From Tritrichomonas musculus (lineage: Eukaryota; Parabasalia; Tritrichomonadida; Tritrichomonadidae), in assembly GCA_039105265.1 (NCBI GenBank), contig JAPFFF010000007.1, positions 3,100,001 through 3,164,000 on the forward strand: DNA of 64,000 bases. The letters are read 5' to 3'. This document shows, in pieces, positions 41,700 to 54,500 of the stretch. The position numbers and the translations under genes were made by a program. Numbering within the stretch: the stretch's first letter is position 1; every line of letters begins with the position of its first letter. The notes below the pieces were generated by a model. The model made no database searches, was not told the DNA's origin, and saw only the letters and a list, made by a program, of their open reading frames with translations.

Positions 41700-43947
41700 A
41701 ATTGAATCAAATAAATTGGAATAGATATACAGTGCCATTTGGGACCAATTATTTAAAAAAACTTTTTTGACGTATTGGATAGCTTGTTTATAATAATAGG
41801 ACTGTTTACATTCATTTCCATAGGTGGATCGTTTACATTATATAATATCGATGGATCGTTTACGAATAATTCCGTAATGTGAATATATATTTTATGAAAT
41901 ATGATAGCTTTCTCGCTCTTAAAATTCATTGTTTTATTAGTTTAACCACATTTCAATAAAGATACTCAGCTATATGTATAGGTGGAATATTTACAGGTAA
42001 TTATGTACGATGCTAGATTAGACGCTCATCTATTGCTTTTATAGGCTCTTATTGCTCGTTTGTACCTGTTTCTTCATGCGTTTAAAAAATGGCCATAGAG
42101 TAATGAACGTCACAAATGGACGACCTAAAAAGAGATTGTGCAAAAGGAGGAGAGAATATAGTTCTTAACTTCATGCTTTTAGGACTTTTAAAGCCTTACC
42201 TTACTCGATTATGAATTAAACATTCATAAAGAGCTCTTTATGAATTGTTTGGAATGATCCATCAACTAGTTTATTCCAAAAAGCAACATTACTTATTTTT
42301 ACCTCCAAATACTAATCAAATCATCTTATCACTAGTTTTATTTAAATGATGATATTTACTCTTTGATTCGTTTGATTTATTTTTATATTTGATTGGACTC
42401 CTTCTTGGAACAAGATTTCCATAAAGCTTAGACTCACTTCAAAATCATCATCTTTTTTGTTTTGGTTGAGATACTTTCATCTTCGATTGTTTTTGATTTT
42501 CATTCAATGATTTTCGCTTGACTCTTTGATTAATGTCTTTTTTATGATTTAATTGTACAAATTCATGGAGTTTGTCAGAAGAATAAACTTGGTATTTTCT
42601 TGACAAACTCAATGAACATCGAATAGACGTTGAGTTAAATAAAAATATAAATATTGATTCAAAATCCTTCAATATGCCAGAAAAAATGCATTTTCCAATA
42701 AGTAAAATACATTGCCATACCCAAATAAATTCAATTTTAAAAAGCTTTAATTATTTCTTTTCAATTATGTGTAAGCCATCCAAGACTTTTTCCAGTTATT
42801 TTATATTTAGATAGATTTTTAATAGCTACATATAATTTACTATTTAAAAAATCAAAATCATCAAAGGTGAATTAGATAATCGCATTTTATTTTCCATAAA
42901 AAATAATTTGGGTAAAAAATGGTCATTTTGAATTTTTTGATTTTATAAATGGCGGAACCTCATTTTAAATAATATTCCCTATTCTTATAATATATTTTAA
43001 AGCAAAAATATTGAGTTTGATCGTTTAAAATTAATTTTCTAACCGCCGAAAATTGAATCATTCCGTTTATTAATTCAACTTTTTGAATTCATTTTTCAAA
43101 CTAAACTTTATCTTTGAAGTTATGTTCAAACAAAATATATCATTTTATTGAGCATTAAAAGAAGAAATCGAATATTACAAAATAAAAAGTTAGAAAAGAT
43201 CATGTATCGAAAAAACTTAAAAATAATTATTATATTAACTTTTTTGGACTAACTACAAAGTAATTATAAATATTTATGTTTTATAATGTATAATGCATAT
43301 GTATAAAATCAAATAGTATTAGTAGTTTTGAAGGATATCTCTTACGAAGAGAGATCTATTAGTATGTGAAGTCAAAAAAAACTCGATGAATATTAAGTTT
43401 TGTGATTGGTTTCAATGACCAATTTAAAGATTATTAAATGGGTAAGAAAATTTATTAAAATCACCAAATAAAACCTAAAATTCGAAGAGATTTTGAAACT
43501 TTTTGAGGTCAAAAAAAGAGTGTCCCACCCATTTTCAATTTAATCTTTAAAATTTTTCATTAATTTATCAAGGATCAATTCAATATGCATACATTTTCAT
43601 AAGATTTCGCCAATAATCTAATTCGACTGTGTCTTTTATTGCTCTTGGTGCCAAATTAAAGATTCAAAAATTATAATTATTGATAAACAATCTTGCAATT
43701 AGAAGTTACACTTGGATTTTTGCCCAAATACCATTATACTTCAATGATTTTTATGATTTTTGCTTGTCATTTCCAGTATTCAGTATAAATATTTCAAAAT
43801 TGTTTTAAATAAATGCTCAACCTATTGATTTACGTCATTTTCAAATAGAATATCCATATATCTTGCCTGTTAATTACACTCTTTTTGAACTAGTTAGTAA
43901 AATTTTATTTTAATTCAATTTTAATATAAAATATTGAAAATAATAAA
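41700..43947. other. Gene-poor AT-rich DNA
   Basis: Contains short reading frames without ATG starts (for instance 42448-42672, minus) and mildly coding-like patches. Nothing supportable as a gene. It probably continues the decayed material of 40.1-41.7 kb. Confidence 0.4.
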
Positions 43948-43949
43948 TA

Positions 43950-45539
43950 ACCGCAAATGAACTAATTTTCGTGTAAACGTATAGTTTATTTTATTATCAT
44001 CCTCTCAAATATTTTATTGTAAAACAGAATTGAATGGAAATTATATTTTGTTCATTATTGAATTATAATTAAGATTTATTAATTAAAAGATTATAAAATA
44101 AGATTTTAATTTAATTTAACATACTTTTAGATACTAATATGATCTCAATTTCCTCTTTCACAAAAAGATATCAAAGTTAAAATCATATTTATGCATTTAG
44201 ATTCTTCAAAACAGTAGAAATAAGATTTTTTAAATATAGTAACATGCTAAATGAGCTTTTATTATGTACCAATTATAAGATTTGAATATATAAAAAAAAT
44301 ATTCTTTTATTTATTTAATAAAAGGCTCATTTATATAATATAGTATGGCTAAAACATGACTGATATTTAATTTAAAAACAACTACTATAAATATATAAAA
44401 GTTTGATTAAGAAATTATTAAAATTTTGATAAGTCTATAAAGTTGTGATGATTGAACCTTCAAAATATTCAAAAGTTAAAAAGTATAACTTAAAAAATAG
44501 TTTCGTTTTACATAATAATATAAAAAAATTGTGATGGAAGAGAATGCAGCAATATATTCAATACTTGTTGCATTAGATGCTGATCGTTTTGTCACGATGT
44601 GAAAAGTCAGTTTCTTTCATTAATCTTCTGAATTCTTTGTTTGTGAGAAATAAAAATAAGATTTTGATATATCATAAAAAATTTCCTTTATTATATTTAA
44701 TTTTTGCTCAATTGCAATTCTATATTTTTATTAAAGAAATTGGTTCGATTAGATATATATACGTTTTTTTTTTTTAATTCTTATTATTTTTTTTACAAAA
44801 CAACCTAAATAAAGTTTAAATTTGTGTTACTAAAGAACTAAATCAGTGCCATGTTTTATGCTGTAATAGATATTTTAGTATCAGTCATTTTATTTAACTA
44901 TTTAATTTTATACTTTTTAATATATTTGCTCGAGGTCATTTTTCATTTTCCATAGTTAGCAGTCAGACTAGTTAAACACAAAAGTAAATTTAAATATTAT
45001 TTTTTTATTCTCCATGATATAATTACCGTTATCATTTAAAATGTTACAAGCATAAGAAAAACATATTTTAAATATTACAAGCTTGATAAAAATATATTTC
45101 TTATATTTGTGAAGTTTGGTGAAGCTTTAGAAGAAGATTGATACATATAATTTAAAGAATGCTATGGATAATTTGAAGAAAGTCGTTGATAATTTGAAGA
45201 TTGGGGTGGATAATTTAATATTAGTGTTGGAAAGATGAAGAATCTTACTGGTTAATTAAAAATTATTGTAGATCAGTTGAAGATTGATTCCGATAAATTG
45301 AAGATTAGCGTGGATAATCCGAAGATTTTTGTGGGGGAGTTGAATATCGTTGTAGATAATTCGAAAATTATTGAAGTTTAGTTGAGGATCGATGTGAAGG
45401 ATTAGCATATATTTATTTATTTATGTATTGAAAAAATAATATATTTTTTAAAAGAAATTCTATGAGTATATGAAAAAAGTATTTTAACACCCTTTCAAAA
45501 TGATCTATACGTTTACACCAAAATTAGTTCATTAAAGGT
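43950..45539. mobile_element. TIR element, ~35-bp inverted ends, TA flanks
   Basis: A 29-nt sequence at 43956-43984 (starting AATGAACTAATTTT, ending GTGTAAACGTATAG) is inverted at 45505-45533 with one mismatch. With the adjacent ACCNNN the ends are about 35 nt. Both ends abut TA (43948-43949 and 45540-45541), the Tc1/mariner-type target. The 1.59-kb interior has no transposase; it holds a short broken frame near 44534-44777 and a decayed 21-bp tandem repeat near the right end. TA flanks are weak evidence in AT-rich DNA; the long inverted ends are the stronger sign. Confidence 0.6.
45161..45400 (+). repeat. Decayed 21-bp tandem repeat (7-residue coding period)
   Basis: About 11 units of 21 bp (one of about 20), consensus near G(T/C)(G/C)GTGGATAATTTGAAGATT. 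In the first units the frame reads VDNLKIG-type heptads, then stops and indels break it. Unit length divisible by three plus scattered stops suggests a former repeat protein segment. It lies inside the TIR element 43950-45539. Confidence 0.75.
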
Positions 45540-46780
45540 TAAAAAAGTCTTCGAATTGAATAGGAGTGATTGAAAAAAAATTGAAAGCATTTTGTCTGAA
45601 AAGTGCAACTTTTTTAATATACAAAAAAAAAATTTCGAAAGTATTCAAATTTTTTAGAAATGAAAAATTCAAATATATTTGTATATAATAAATTTTAACT
45701 TATAAAAAGCCAGAATATAAGTTTTATCTAAGTGATATATTATTTTACAAATAGAAAAATAAAATCTAATCATTTTTAGCAAGTGAAAAATTTCTGAAAA
45801 TGATTGATAATCATTAATCGTTATCAAATTTACAATATTTTTCATATAACATTTCTTATTTGGTTAACGATTTCCTGAGAATATCGATATCAGGTTTACA
45901 AACTGATAATTGATTATCAAGTTAAGCCTGTTCAAATGGGATTTTTTTGATTTTTGGGATGTGTATTTTTTATGATTTTGGGATTTCTAAAAAAAAAAAA
46001 AAAAAAAAGCAATTTATTTGACCTTTTTTGATCGTGTTTAATTCAAATATATAACTTTCAATTTATAAACAAAAAAGGAATAAATATATCAAAAAAAGTT
46101 GTTAAAAGAGTTGTGGAATTTTTTAAATAAAGTTTTAGCTGGATAAAATGAACTTTTAATAAATATAAAAATCAAATCTTCTAAAAATAAAAATAATGAC
46201 CTTTATGAAGTCGCTGTAAAGATTATATCATATATTTTGTTATAATTGCTCTGTTTATTTGAGTTCCTTTGCTAATTGACAAAAGATTTGAGTGAGATAA
46301 TCATCTTTTTCAAGAAAAACATCTTTCAGAAGTAGCAGAAAATGTTGCCCCTTGAAACAGGTAGAGTTGTATATAATAAATATGTTAGTTCGTCAAATAA
46401 TCATCGCATTAAATCATTTTATAATTTAAAAAAGGAGCACGACTTTGGCGGTTATTGAAAATCGTCGTTTCGACTTCATATTGAAATATTATATAGTATA
46501 TTGGTTTTTAAGCAAGTTTTATATAGACCAAAAAAAAATCTATCGTAGGGGAAAAACATTATTCATGTTTTAAAAATCTAAGTTATCAAAAAGTTTAACT
46601 TTTCAGAACTAACGTACGAATTTTAATTCTAAACGTCTTTACTTGTTTGATAGAAGTGGTGTAAATACACAGAAATAAATCGATTTATCGACAAATGAAA
46701 GAAAAATATCAAAGTATAAAAATAATTCAAAAAGTTGACAAATTGAACGATAATTTATTTTCACTACTCAATTTTTTTTA

Positions 46781-49165
46781 TAGTCCTAGCACGAGAAAAT
46801 TCTCATTTTTACACGAGAAAAAAAAGTTTTTTTGATAATTATGATCAACTTTTTCAGAAGGGAAAAAATTTTGTTTGGAAAAAAATTTGATTTTTCAATA
46901 AAAATTTTTTACCCGAAGATAAAATTTCAAAATTTTAATAAAAAAATTTTTATTCCGAAAACGGTTTTTAATGAAGAAAAAATAATGCACAAATAACGAA
47001 AAAATTGTATGTCAAAAAAACTAGAAATTTCATCAAAAAAATCAAAACAAAAAAACTTATTCTAAAAATATAATGACTTAAGAAAAATGATCTGAGCAAA
47101 TTTTTTATAATTAAAATGATTTGTTAATCATACAAAATCTTTTTTTGGATTTAAAAAAAGGTATAACATTATGTTTCTGACATTTAATAATAGAGATTGT
47201 GATATAAAATTGAAGAATTTTTTAATATAAATGATGATGGAGTATTTATTAATGTAATTGATGATGGAGTATTTGTTAATGTAATTGATGATTAAATGTT
47301 TATTAATGTATTTGATAATTGAGTATTTATTAATGTATTTGATGATTAAGAATTTATTAATATAATTGATGATTGAGTTTTCATTAATGTATTTTATAAT
47401 AAAACAGTTTTTGATATACTAGAAACTTGTTAAATTACTTTATATATAAATTATAATCCTGTTGAATTTAAGGAAAATGTTGATTTTATAGGAAAATCTG
47501 ATAGAAACCGTTTATTTTTTAAAGAATTTTTTGATCATTTTGAACTCAGTGTAAAAAATATAAATAAATTTAATACATAAAAATATTATAAATTCCATTA
47601 TTAATATAATTATAAGAACAAAATCAACTTTTAACTAATTTTCAAGAGAATACTAAGATGATTATCGATTTTATTAATTCTAATATTTTGTGTTAAGAAC
47701 CAGACAATCTAATTGTAATATGAAAAAACAATGGTTTTTAGAGCTGATTTTCATATTAAAATCTTTACAAATCAAATTCTTTACCTTTTTATATTTTGTG
47801 CGTTTAATTTTTTTTATATATATAAAGCACCAACAAGATCAATTCCAAATTCTAAATTATTTAATACTCAAATTATTATAAACTAAATCAAATACAACCA
47901 GATTCTATATCATGTATGTAGCAGTAAGAGATAAGAATTTCAAGATAAGAGTGATTATCAGATTATTAAGAAGTTTCAAAAATCAAATAAAGCTCTTGCT
48001 AGCATTTCCTATCAATGCTTTTAAAGATGATAGAATATGATATAGACATTTTTTACAAATCAGTTTTGAATCAAAGTAATTCCATTCTTATAAGTAATGC
48101 TTACAAATAATCGAAAATTCTGAAGTTTTAAAATAAATTTTCAATTGTTATCTGGTCTGAAATCTATCAAAATATTATATCAAAAGCATCATTAAATTCA
48201 TACAAAAGAAAAGCATTTGAAATAGATAATGCCAATGTATACATGTATATAAGCATTCTTTTAAAAAGAACGGGATTCCAATAATCAATCAAAACATTGC
48301 AATAAAAGAGCTCAAAATCATTGGCATTATCTATTTTTCAATGCATATATTTCACACCAAGTATTTAAATTTAATATTTGAAAAAAGAAATTTAGAAATG
48401 GTTTATTAAAAAATGAATATTCATAAATAAATCATCGAAATATTTTTGCATTCGTATTTGAAAAAATTTGATTGAGTTTTTAATGAAAAAAAAGAGAAAA
48501 TAAAGGCTTGAACCTATTTGGTAAAAAAAATCGCCCTAAAATCCATTTTATATCAAGAAACTAATTGTATTGGTTGGTTTTTAACACAAAATATTAAAAT
48601 TAATAAAATCGATATTATCATATTTATTCTCTTGAAAATTAGTTTAAAAATTTATGGGTGTCATATTATATATTCATTTCATAATATATATATATTACTT
48701 TTTTATGAAATCTACATATATATATGAATATATTTTATTAATTCTGAATATTTAAATTTAATGGAAAAACATTTATTACTCATGAGTAAAAGCCCATTTT
48801 CGCTTGTAAAATCAAGAATTTATTATAAATGAAATTTGATGTAAAAATGCTTTTTTTTTTGGCAAAAATGATGAGATTAAAAAATCAAATACTTCCTGTT
48901 TTTGTTTTTTTGATTTTTATTTAAATATTTGTGCCTGAACTTTCATTTTTTTCTCTAAAACCGCTTTCGCCTCACACTTTAGTTAATTCGTAGCATCAAA
49001 AACCGTTTTCGTGAAAAATTTTTTTTCATAACATTTTGATTTTTTTTTCTGCGCGAAAAAATTTTTTCATGAATTTTTCTATATTTTTATTGAAAATTTG
49101 AATGGAAATAAAGAATTTTTATTTTTTTCTCGTGTAAAAATGAAAATTTTCTCGTGCTAGGACTA
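46781..49165. mobile_element. 2.39-kb TIR element with TA flanks and long diverged inverted ends
   Basis: The left end TAGTCCTAGCACGAGAAAAT (continuing to about 46826) is inverted at the right end, about 49120-49165 (ATTTTCTCGTGCTAGGACTA). The two match over about 45 nt with very few mismatches. A shared CGAAAACGGTTTTT word about 180 nt further in at each end suggests longer diverged TIRs of around 200 bp. TA flanks both ends (46779-46780 and 49166-49167). No transposase; a decayed 27-bp coding repeat lies inside. Confidence 0.7.
47233..47400 (+). repeat. Decayed 27-bp coding minisatellite (9-residue period)
   Basis: Units start at 47233, 47260, 47287, 47314, 47341 and 47368, exactly 27 bp apart. 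Read in one frame the first two give DDGVFINVI and DDGVFVNVI. In the next four units the Gly codon (GGA) is TAA or TGA, yet the rest of the unit (xFINVFDD) stays in frame. This is what a once-translated repeat looks like after losing constraint. Confidence 0.8.
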
Positions 49166-49668
49166 TATTTTATTCATTTTTTATTCTGAATTTACTTATG
49201 TATTTAGTTATTTTGGAAATGAAATTTCATTATATTAAAGATAATAGTCTATTTTATTATTAATATTTAATAATAAAATATCATAGAACCTCCAAACATC
49301 ATTAAAATACAAAAATATCATAATTAATTGATTTTTTCTGCAGATAAATAATTATATTTGCTTGGTATGATTATATATAACAATTATTTGTTATTATTTT
49401 TCCGAAAACTTTGATTTTTAATAAAAATAAATATTCATGAAATTATTATCTTTTCAACTCCAAAATGAAAATACTATATTTAATATGCTTTATTAAATAA
49501 ATATATATTAAAAAAATTATATTTTGTAATAAAATTTCCGTATCAACAAAACATTAATTATAATATAATAGAATTATTAACACCAATCGTGGTACAAAAT
49601 AAAATATCAATGTAAATAAACACTCAACAGAAAAGAATATTCCCCAGGATTTCAAAAATAAAAAATAG

Positions 49669-50456
49669 ACTTGTTAAAGTCCATGGACCTGTGGACTTAC
49701 AAAATTCATTCAAATTTTTTTAGCATTTTTTATTTATTCACAAAATAAAGATTATTTATAATTTCTCTGAAATGTACTGGTCCATCTGCCAGGACTTCCA
49801 AAATTCATTCATTTTTTTTAGCATTTTTTATTTATTCACAAAATAAAAATTATTTATAATTTCTCAGAAATAATCTGGTCCATCTGTCAGGACTTCCAAA
49901 ATTCTTTCAATTTTTTTAGCATTTTTTTTTATTCACAAAATAAATGATCGAATTATTATTTCTCAGAAATAATCTGGTCCATCTGTCAGGACTTCCAAAA
50001 TTCTTTCAATTTTTTTAGCATTTTTTTTTATTCACAAAATAAATGATCGAATTATTATTTCTCAGAAATAATCTGGTCCATCTGTCAGGACTTCCAAAAT
50101 TCTTTCAATTTTTTTAGCATTTTTTATTTTTTCACAAAATAAAAGAATTATAAAATTTCTTTGAAATATTTTGGTCCATCTGCCAGGATTTCCAAAATTC
50201 TTTCAATTGTTTATGACATTTTTTTTCATGATTAAAAACATTCAAATATAATTTACTCATATTAGTTACTACTTTTCTATTTAAATAAACAAAAAAAATT
50301 AAATAAACAAATAAACTATAAAATATATGCATAAAATGAGTTCTTTTTTGAGATATAAAATAAAAATAAATTGACAAGGTTTGTTAGGTCCACGCCAAGT
50401 CCCGAGTCCACAAAAAGTCCATGAAAAGTGCATTTGTCCCGGACTTTTAACAAGTC
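49669..50456. repeat. Array of five 98-99-bp units between inverted ends
   Basis: The phrase GGTCCATCTG(C/T)CAGGACTTCC or a close variant recurs, with the AGGACTTCCA part at 49791, 49889, 49988, 50087 and 50185 (spacing 98-99 bp). A diverged starting unit lies near 49692. Units consist of this GC-richer core and an A/T stretch. The region is bracketed by AGACTTGTTAAAGTCC (49669-49684) and its inverted form GGACTTTTAACAAGTCT (50440-50456, one extra T). Confidence 0.8.
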
Positions 50457-50929
50457 TAATAAAAAATGTGATTTGGAAATTTATAAGTCTACTATAAATT
50501 ATATTTAAAAGATATAATATCATTTTATCATTTAGCACTAAAATAAAATATCAAAACTATTAATTTACAAGTCCTTTGGATGATCAAAAAAAAACATCAT
50601 TAGGACTTTATTTCATCACACTTGAAATAATTTCGTAATGTATCATTATGGATTATATTATCTAATATAAATAATCAATATATTTAAAAAATATTGTTTT
50701 TTCTTGTTTTTATAATAAGATATAAATGTTTTTTTAAGGCTTCTTAACGTACGAAAAACGGTTACCCGTGCTCCTTTAATTTAAATTGAATAATCGGCTA
50801 TTTAATCTAATTGTTAACAGTTTAGCCTATTATATAATTAACTCAAAACAAATATTTGTTATTTTTGTGATGAATAAAATTCCATTCAATATTTACAAAT
50901 CTTTCAAAAATATCCCAAACAGAGTTTGT

Positions 50930-51220
50930 CAAAACAATTCAAAAAGTTTCGAAAATCCCAATGGGATTTGTAAACTAATCAAAAAAATCCTTTTGGGATT
51001 CATAAACCATTCAAAATATCCCATAGGGATCGGTTATCTCACTTTTATCCCAGATTGAATACGAATTCGTTATTCTTTTTCAGAAATGTGATATAAAATA
51101 AAGAATTGAGGACGATTATTTTTAAAACAAAAATTTCTAAAAAAAATCCCAAAATCAATCTATTTTAAAAGGTTTATTTTTATCCCAGGATTTCGGTTAT
51201 CCCAGCGGTTTATCCCATTT
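50930..51220. repeat. Region dense in GGGAT/ATCCC words
   Basis: About ten ATCCC or GGGAT words in 300 bp, several as near-palindromes (CCCAATGGG, CCCATAGGG). A TTG-led frame of 90 codons (50786-51058) spans part of it but has no ATG near its start. Probably a degenerate short repeat, not a gene. Confidence 0.4.
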
Positions 51221-51566
51221 GAACAGGGTTAATCAAGTTTAAAAAAGTGTCAATTCTGATATCGATTCTCTAAATAACATGCCTACCTGGAAATTCATGA
51301 CTTTTTATGATGAAATTTTAACGTACAAATGTCAAATTCAAATCTTCAAATAAAATCAATATGATAATACAATGTATTAAATACATTTACTTAATCATAA
51401 AATATTTTATAGTATAATTTTTATTATTTTTTAGAGAGATTTGATTATAATGCATATTATTACATTATTTTGAAAAAATGGTAATGATGAATTTGTTTTA
51501 AATATTTTACGAGATATTATAATACCTACTTGAATGATATCGAGCTAGTATATTAATTTTAATTTT

Positions 51567-54500
51567 ATGAAAAAAAAAAATTGGAGAACGTTAAAAACTT
51601 TTTTGATGTTGAATAAAAAACGATTACAAACAACATCAAAAACCTATTACCGACTTAAAGACAACATTATTCAGGAAGATCCAGTGATTTCAAAGACAAA
51701 AACAATTCCGCAGCCCAAAAGTTCAGCTTCAGTCCCAAGGATGAAAGCAAAACCAACAACATTAAGTGATGATACAAGCATAGATCCAAAAAAAATTGCA
51801 AGTTCTTCCCCGATCAAAAAAGATAACAATAAAAAAAGTAGTAATAATAATAATCAAAATATTGGGGATGATGATGCGAGGTTATTTTCACAAATCCACC
51901 TTAAAGATCGAAAAGGAAGAAGGTCAAACACTTTTTTTTCAAAAATGAAATCAATTGAATCAGCCATAGATAATCTTACTTATTTTTCACCAAGAAACGT
52001 TACTTTAAAACCAAAGCAAGCAAATATTCAGTCTGATGGAGATGATGATGAAAATATTTATAAATCATCGCATTTAAAAAACGATGTAAATAAAGCTGAA
52101 GATAAAAATGGTTTAAAAAAAGATGCTGAAAAAGATACTCTCGATGAATTTCGTGATTCAGATGGTAGCGATCTTTTTTCCTCATCTACGGAAGGTGAGA
52201 TTTCTCTTTCAACTAATCAAGGAGGAAACAACAATCGAGGCGGGCTTTTTAATAAAGCTCCAATGTTGAGCTTAAATGGTCAAATAAACACTAATAATAA
52301 TATGAACAACATTAATACAGATAATAAAAATAATGGAGGCAATATGTCTCCTACACGCTTTGAAATGCCTATTCAAATAAAGAAAAACGAAGGAGCTCCA
52401 ATGTCATCACCAGCTAATCTTGATGATTTTATGGAAAGTGACGATGATATGCTAATGTTTGGTTCTGAATCTGAAAATAATCAAAATTCTCCTTTAAAAA
52501 TTTATTCAAGAAATTCTAATAAAGATTACTCTGATGAGTACGATGAATATGATTACGACGAATATGATGAGTACGAAATAGAACTAAATAATTTTGTTGA
52601 AAATAGCCCAAGTAATATTATTATTAGACCCAAGCGGCCTACTGCTAATCCAAAGCCAAACAAAGGCTTGGATAATCCTCCTAAAATATCACCATCACCA
52701 TCAGGCCAACAGCCTACTATTGATCCAAAAAATACTTTGGTTTACGCTAAAAATGCAGTAAGTCATCATCGAAGCCAATCACGCTCTTCTTACTCCTTCC
52801 AAAATCAATCCAAATTAGACATAACCGCCATTATTGATGGATCACTTCAATCTCCAATAGTAGTACCAGTTCAAGAACAAGAGAACGAATACGAACTTGA
52901 CCTTCTTACCCGAAATAGATCAAACAGTGTTGTCACGGATAGTGTCAGCACGACAAGTAGAACACGATGTTCTCCACGCATTCCAAAGAAGCCAGATGTT
53001 ATCCAATTTCACACAAATGGTAGTAATAACAACAACAATAACAAAGAAAAAGATAATAACAACTCAAATTCTAACAATACGAGTCGAAATAAAAATCGAA
53101 GTAATAGTGGAAGTTTCAAGAGTCAAACAGCAAAGCAATCATTGAGACACTACTCTACAACTTCACCTTCAGATCCAACGAGATTCAGTTCAACAACCAA
53201 ACCGATATCTTCAACTAATTCTATTTCTGGCTCATCTTCAGGAAACAGATCGAGAACAGGTTCAATGATCCACTCACAATCGAGTTCTCGTAGGAGCCGA
53301 ACTAGCAGTCGAAGTAGTGTAAGTAGTCATTATGAACGAATCATTCTATCTCTTATGGATAGCTTGTCATCAGGCCATAAAGTACAAAGCGACGAAGACT
53401 TAGTTTTCAGTCTCATGGATAAAGCAGCTGGAAGGCAACCACAAGAAGTTCTTGGCCTTCCTGCAGATATAACTCCTTCAAAACTCCTTCCAATCATGGA
53501 AAATCAGCAAGCATCAGCTTGGGTTGCACATGGATGCCTCATAGCTAGTCTCCAGTCAATACCTGATGTTGATTCTTCGATCTTTTGCTATAATGATATG
53601 GTCGACATGAGTAGAGATATTCTTCGAAAACATGTTTTTAATAATGAGAGCCGGTTGGTGAATAAAATTGGCTCTTTAATGGGTTGTAATCTACGGTTTA
53701 ATGTTGCAATTATTGGTCCAAGAAATTCAGGGAAATCTACTTTATTACGAGTTCTAACCGATCAACTAATCGCTGAACTAGTTTTAAGCGATTTATGGAG
53801 AAAGACTTTTGTTTTTATTTTCAATATACAGAATTTTTCCTTTGAATCAAAAGTTAATTCAAAAAATGATAAAGAATCATCTCCATCAAATTCACAAAAT
53901 AACTCGGATTTAAATTTTCAATACGAATTTGACGTAAGGAATTTTTACTTAACGATGGTAAATGTCACAATTCAACATCTTCTATGGCACTATCCACAAC
54001 TCCTCGGAATTACCAAACAACTCACACGCTACTTTGAATCCATCGTTTCTTTGAATAAAAAGCATCCGCGAAAGCGTTTTCCAAGATCTCTTTCTGCTGC
54101 TAAACCAGAAATAGCACATGAACTACAGAATGTTGCAAGCATCATTTCAGCTCTTTGGAACACACCAACTGCTTTTGAAGATTTTTTAACAGCAGTTTTA
54201 TGTATACCAAAAATGATTGCCAAGGCATTTAATTTTACCGGCACTTTTTTCATTATTGATCATTACGATGTTGCACATAGATATATCGAACCATCATCAG
54301 CATCTCCATTTAAAGATGCTTCGAAAGGCGTTTGGCTTACAGATATTGTTAATCGTGCTTTTACAGAAAACACCAACTTTATCATCGCATCGAAGGAAAG
54401 TAATAAATTCTTCGAAGGTGCTTTCATGCAAAGAAGCCCTATTGACCTTTACAGCACAACTGACATTGTAAAAAGGCCTTTATCAAAAATTAATGGGAGT

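Larger units (their letters stand above)
46431..50777. mobile_element. Candidate 4.35-kb TIR element with 8-bp target duplication
   Basis: AAAGGAGCACG at 46431-46441 is inverted as CGTGCTCCTTT at 50767-50777. The 8-mer AATTTAAA lies directly outside both ends (46423-46430 and 50778-50785). Eight-bp duplications are typical of hAT and related transposases, but an A/T-only 8-mer and 11-bp ends could coincide by chance. The interior includes another TIR pair and a tandem array; no transposase reading frame. Confidence 0.4.
45876..51280. repeat. Diverged inverted repeat pair (outer)
   Basis: The left part at 45876-46010 (GAGAATATCGATATCAGG ... CCTGTTCAAATGGGATTTTT ... TTTTGGGATTT) is matched in inverted orientation at about 51120-51275 (on the minus strand: GAGAATCGATATCAG ... 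CCTGTTCAAATGGGATAAA ... TTTTGGGATTT). The copies are clearly related but diverged. They enclose the two further TIR pairs below and could be solo ends of an old 5.4-kb element or two independent insertions. Confidence 0.45.

Noticed and set aside
42448-42672. 74-aa frame, minus strand
   Set aside because: Begins at TTG, no ATG, no domain; could be part of the decayed DNA around it but cannot be supported.
44577-44777. 66-aa hydrophobic frame
   Set aside because: Non-conserved, inside a TIR element and out of frame with the better coding-like start just upstream (about 44534).
49669-50456. CRISPR-like appearance of regularly spaced repeats
   Set aside because: Units are contiguous 98-99-bp tandem copies with related, not unique, spacers, in a eukaryotic context.
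50786-51058. 90-aa frame
   Set aside because: Starts at TTG; repetitive and tied to the GGGAT-rich repeat.
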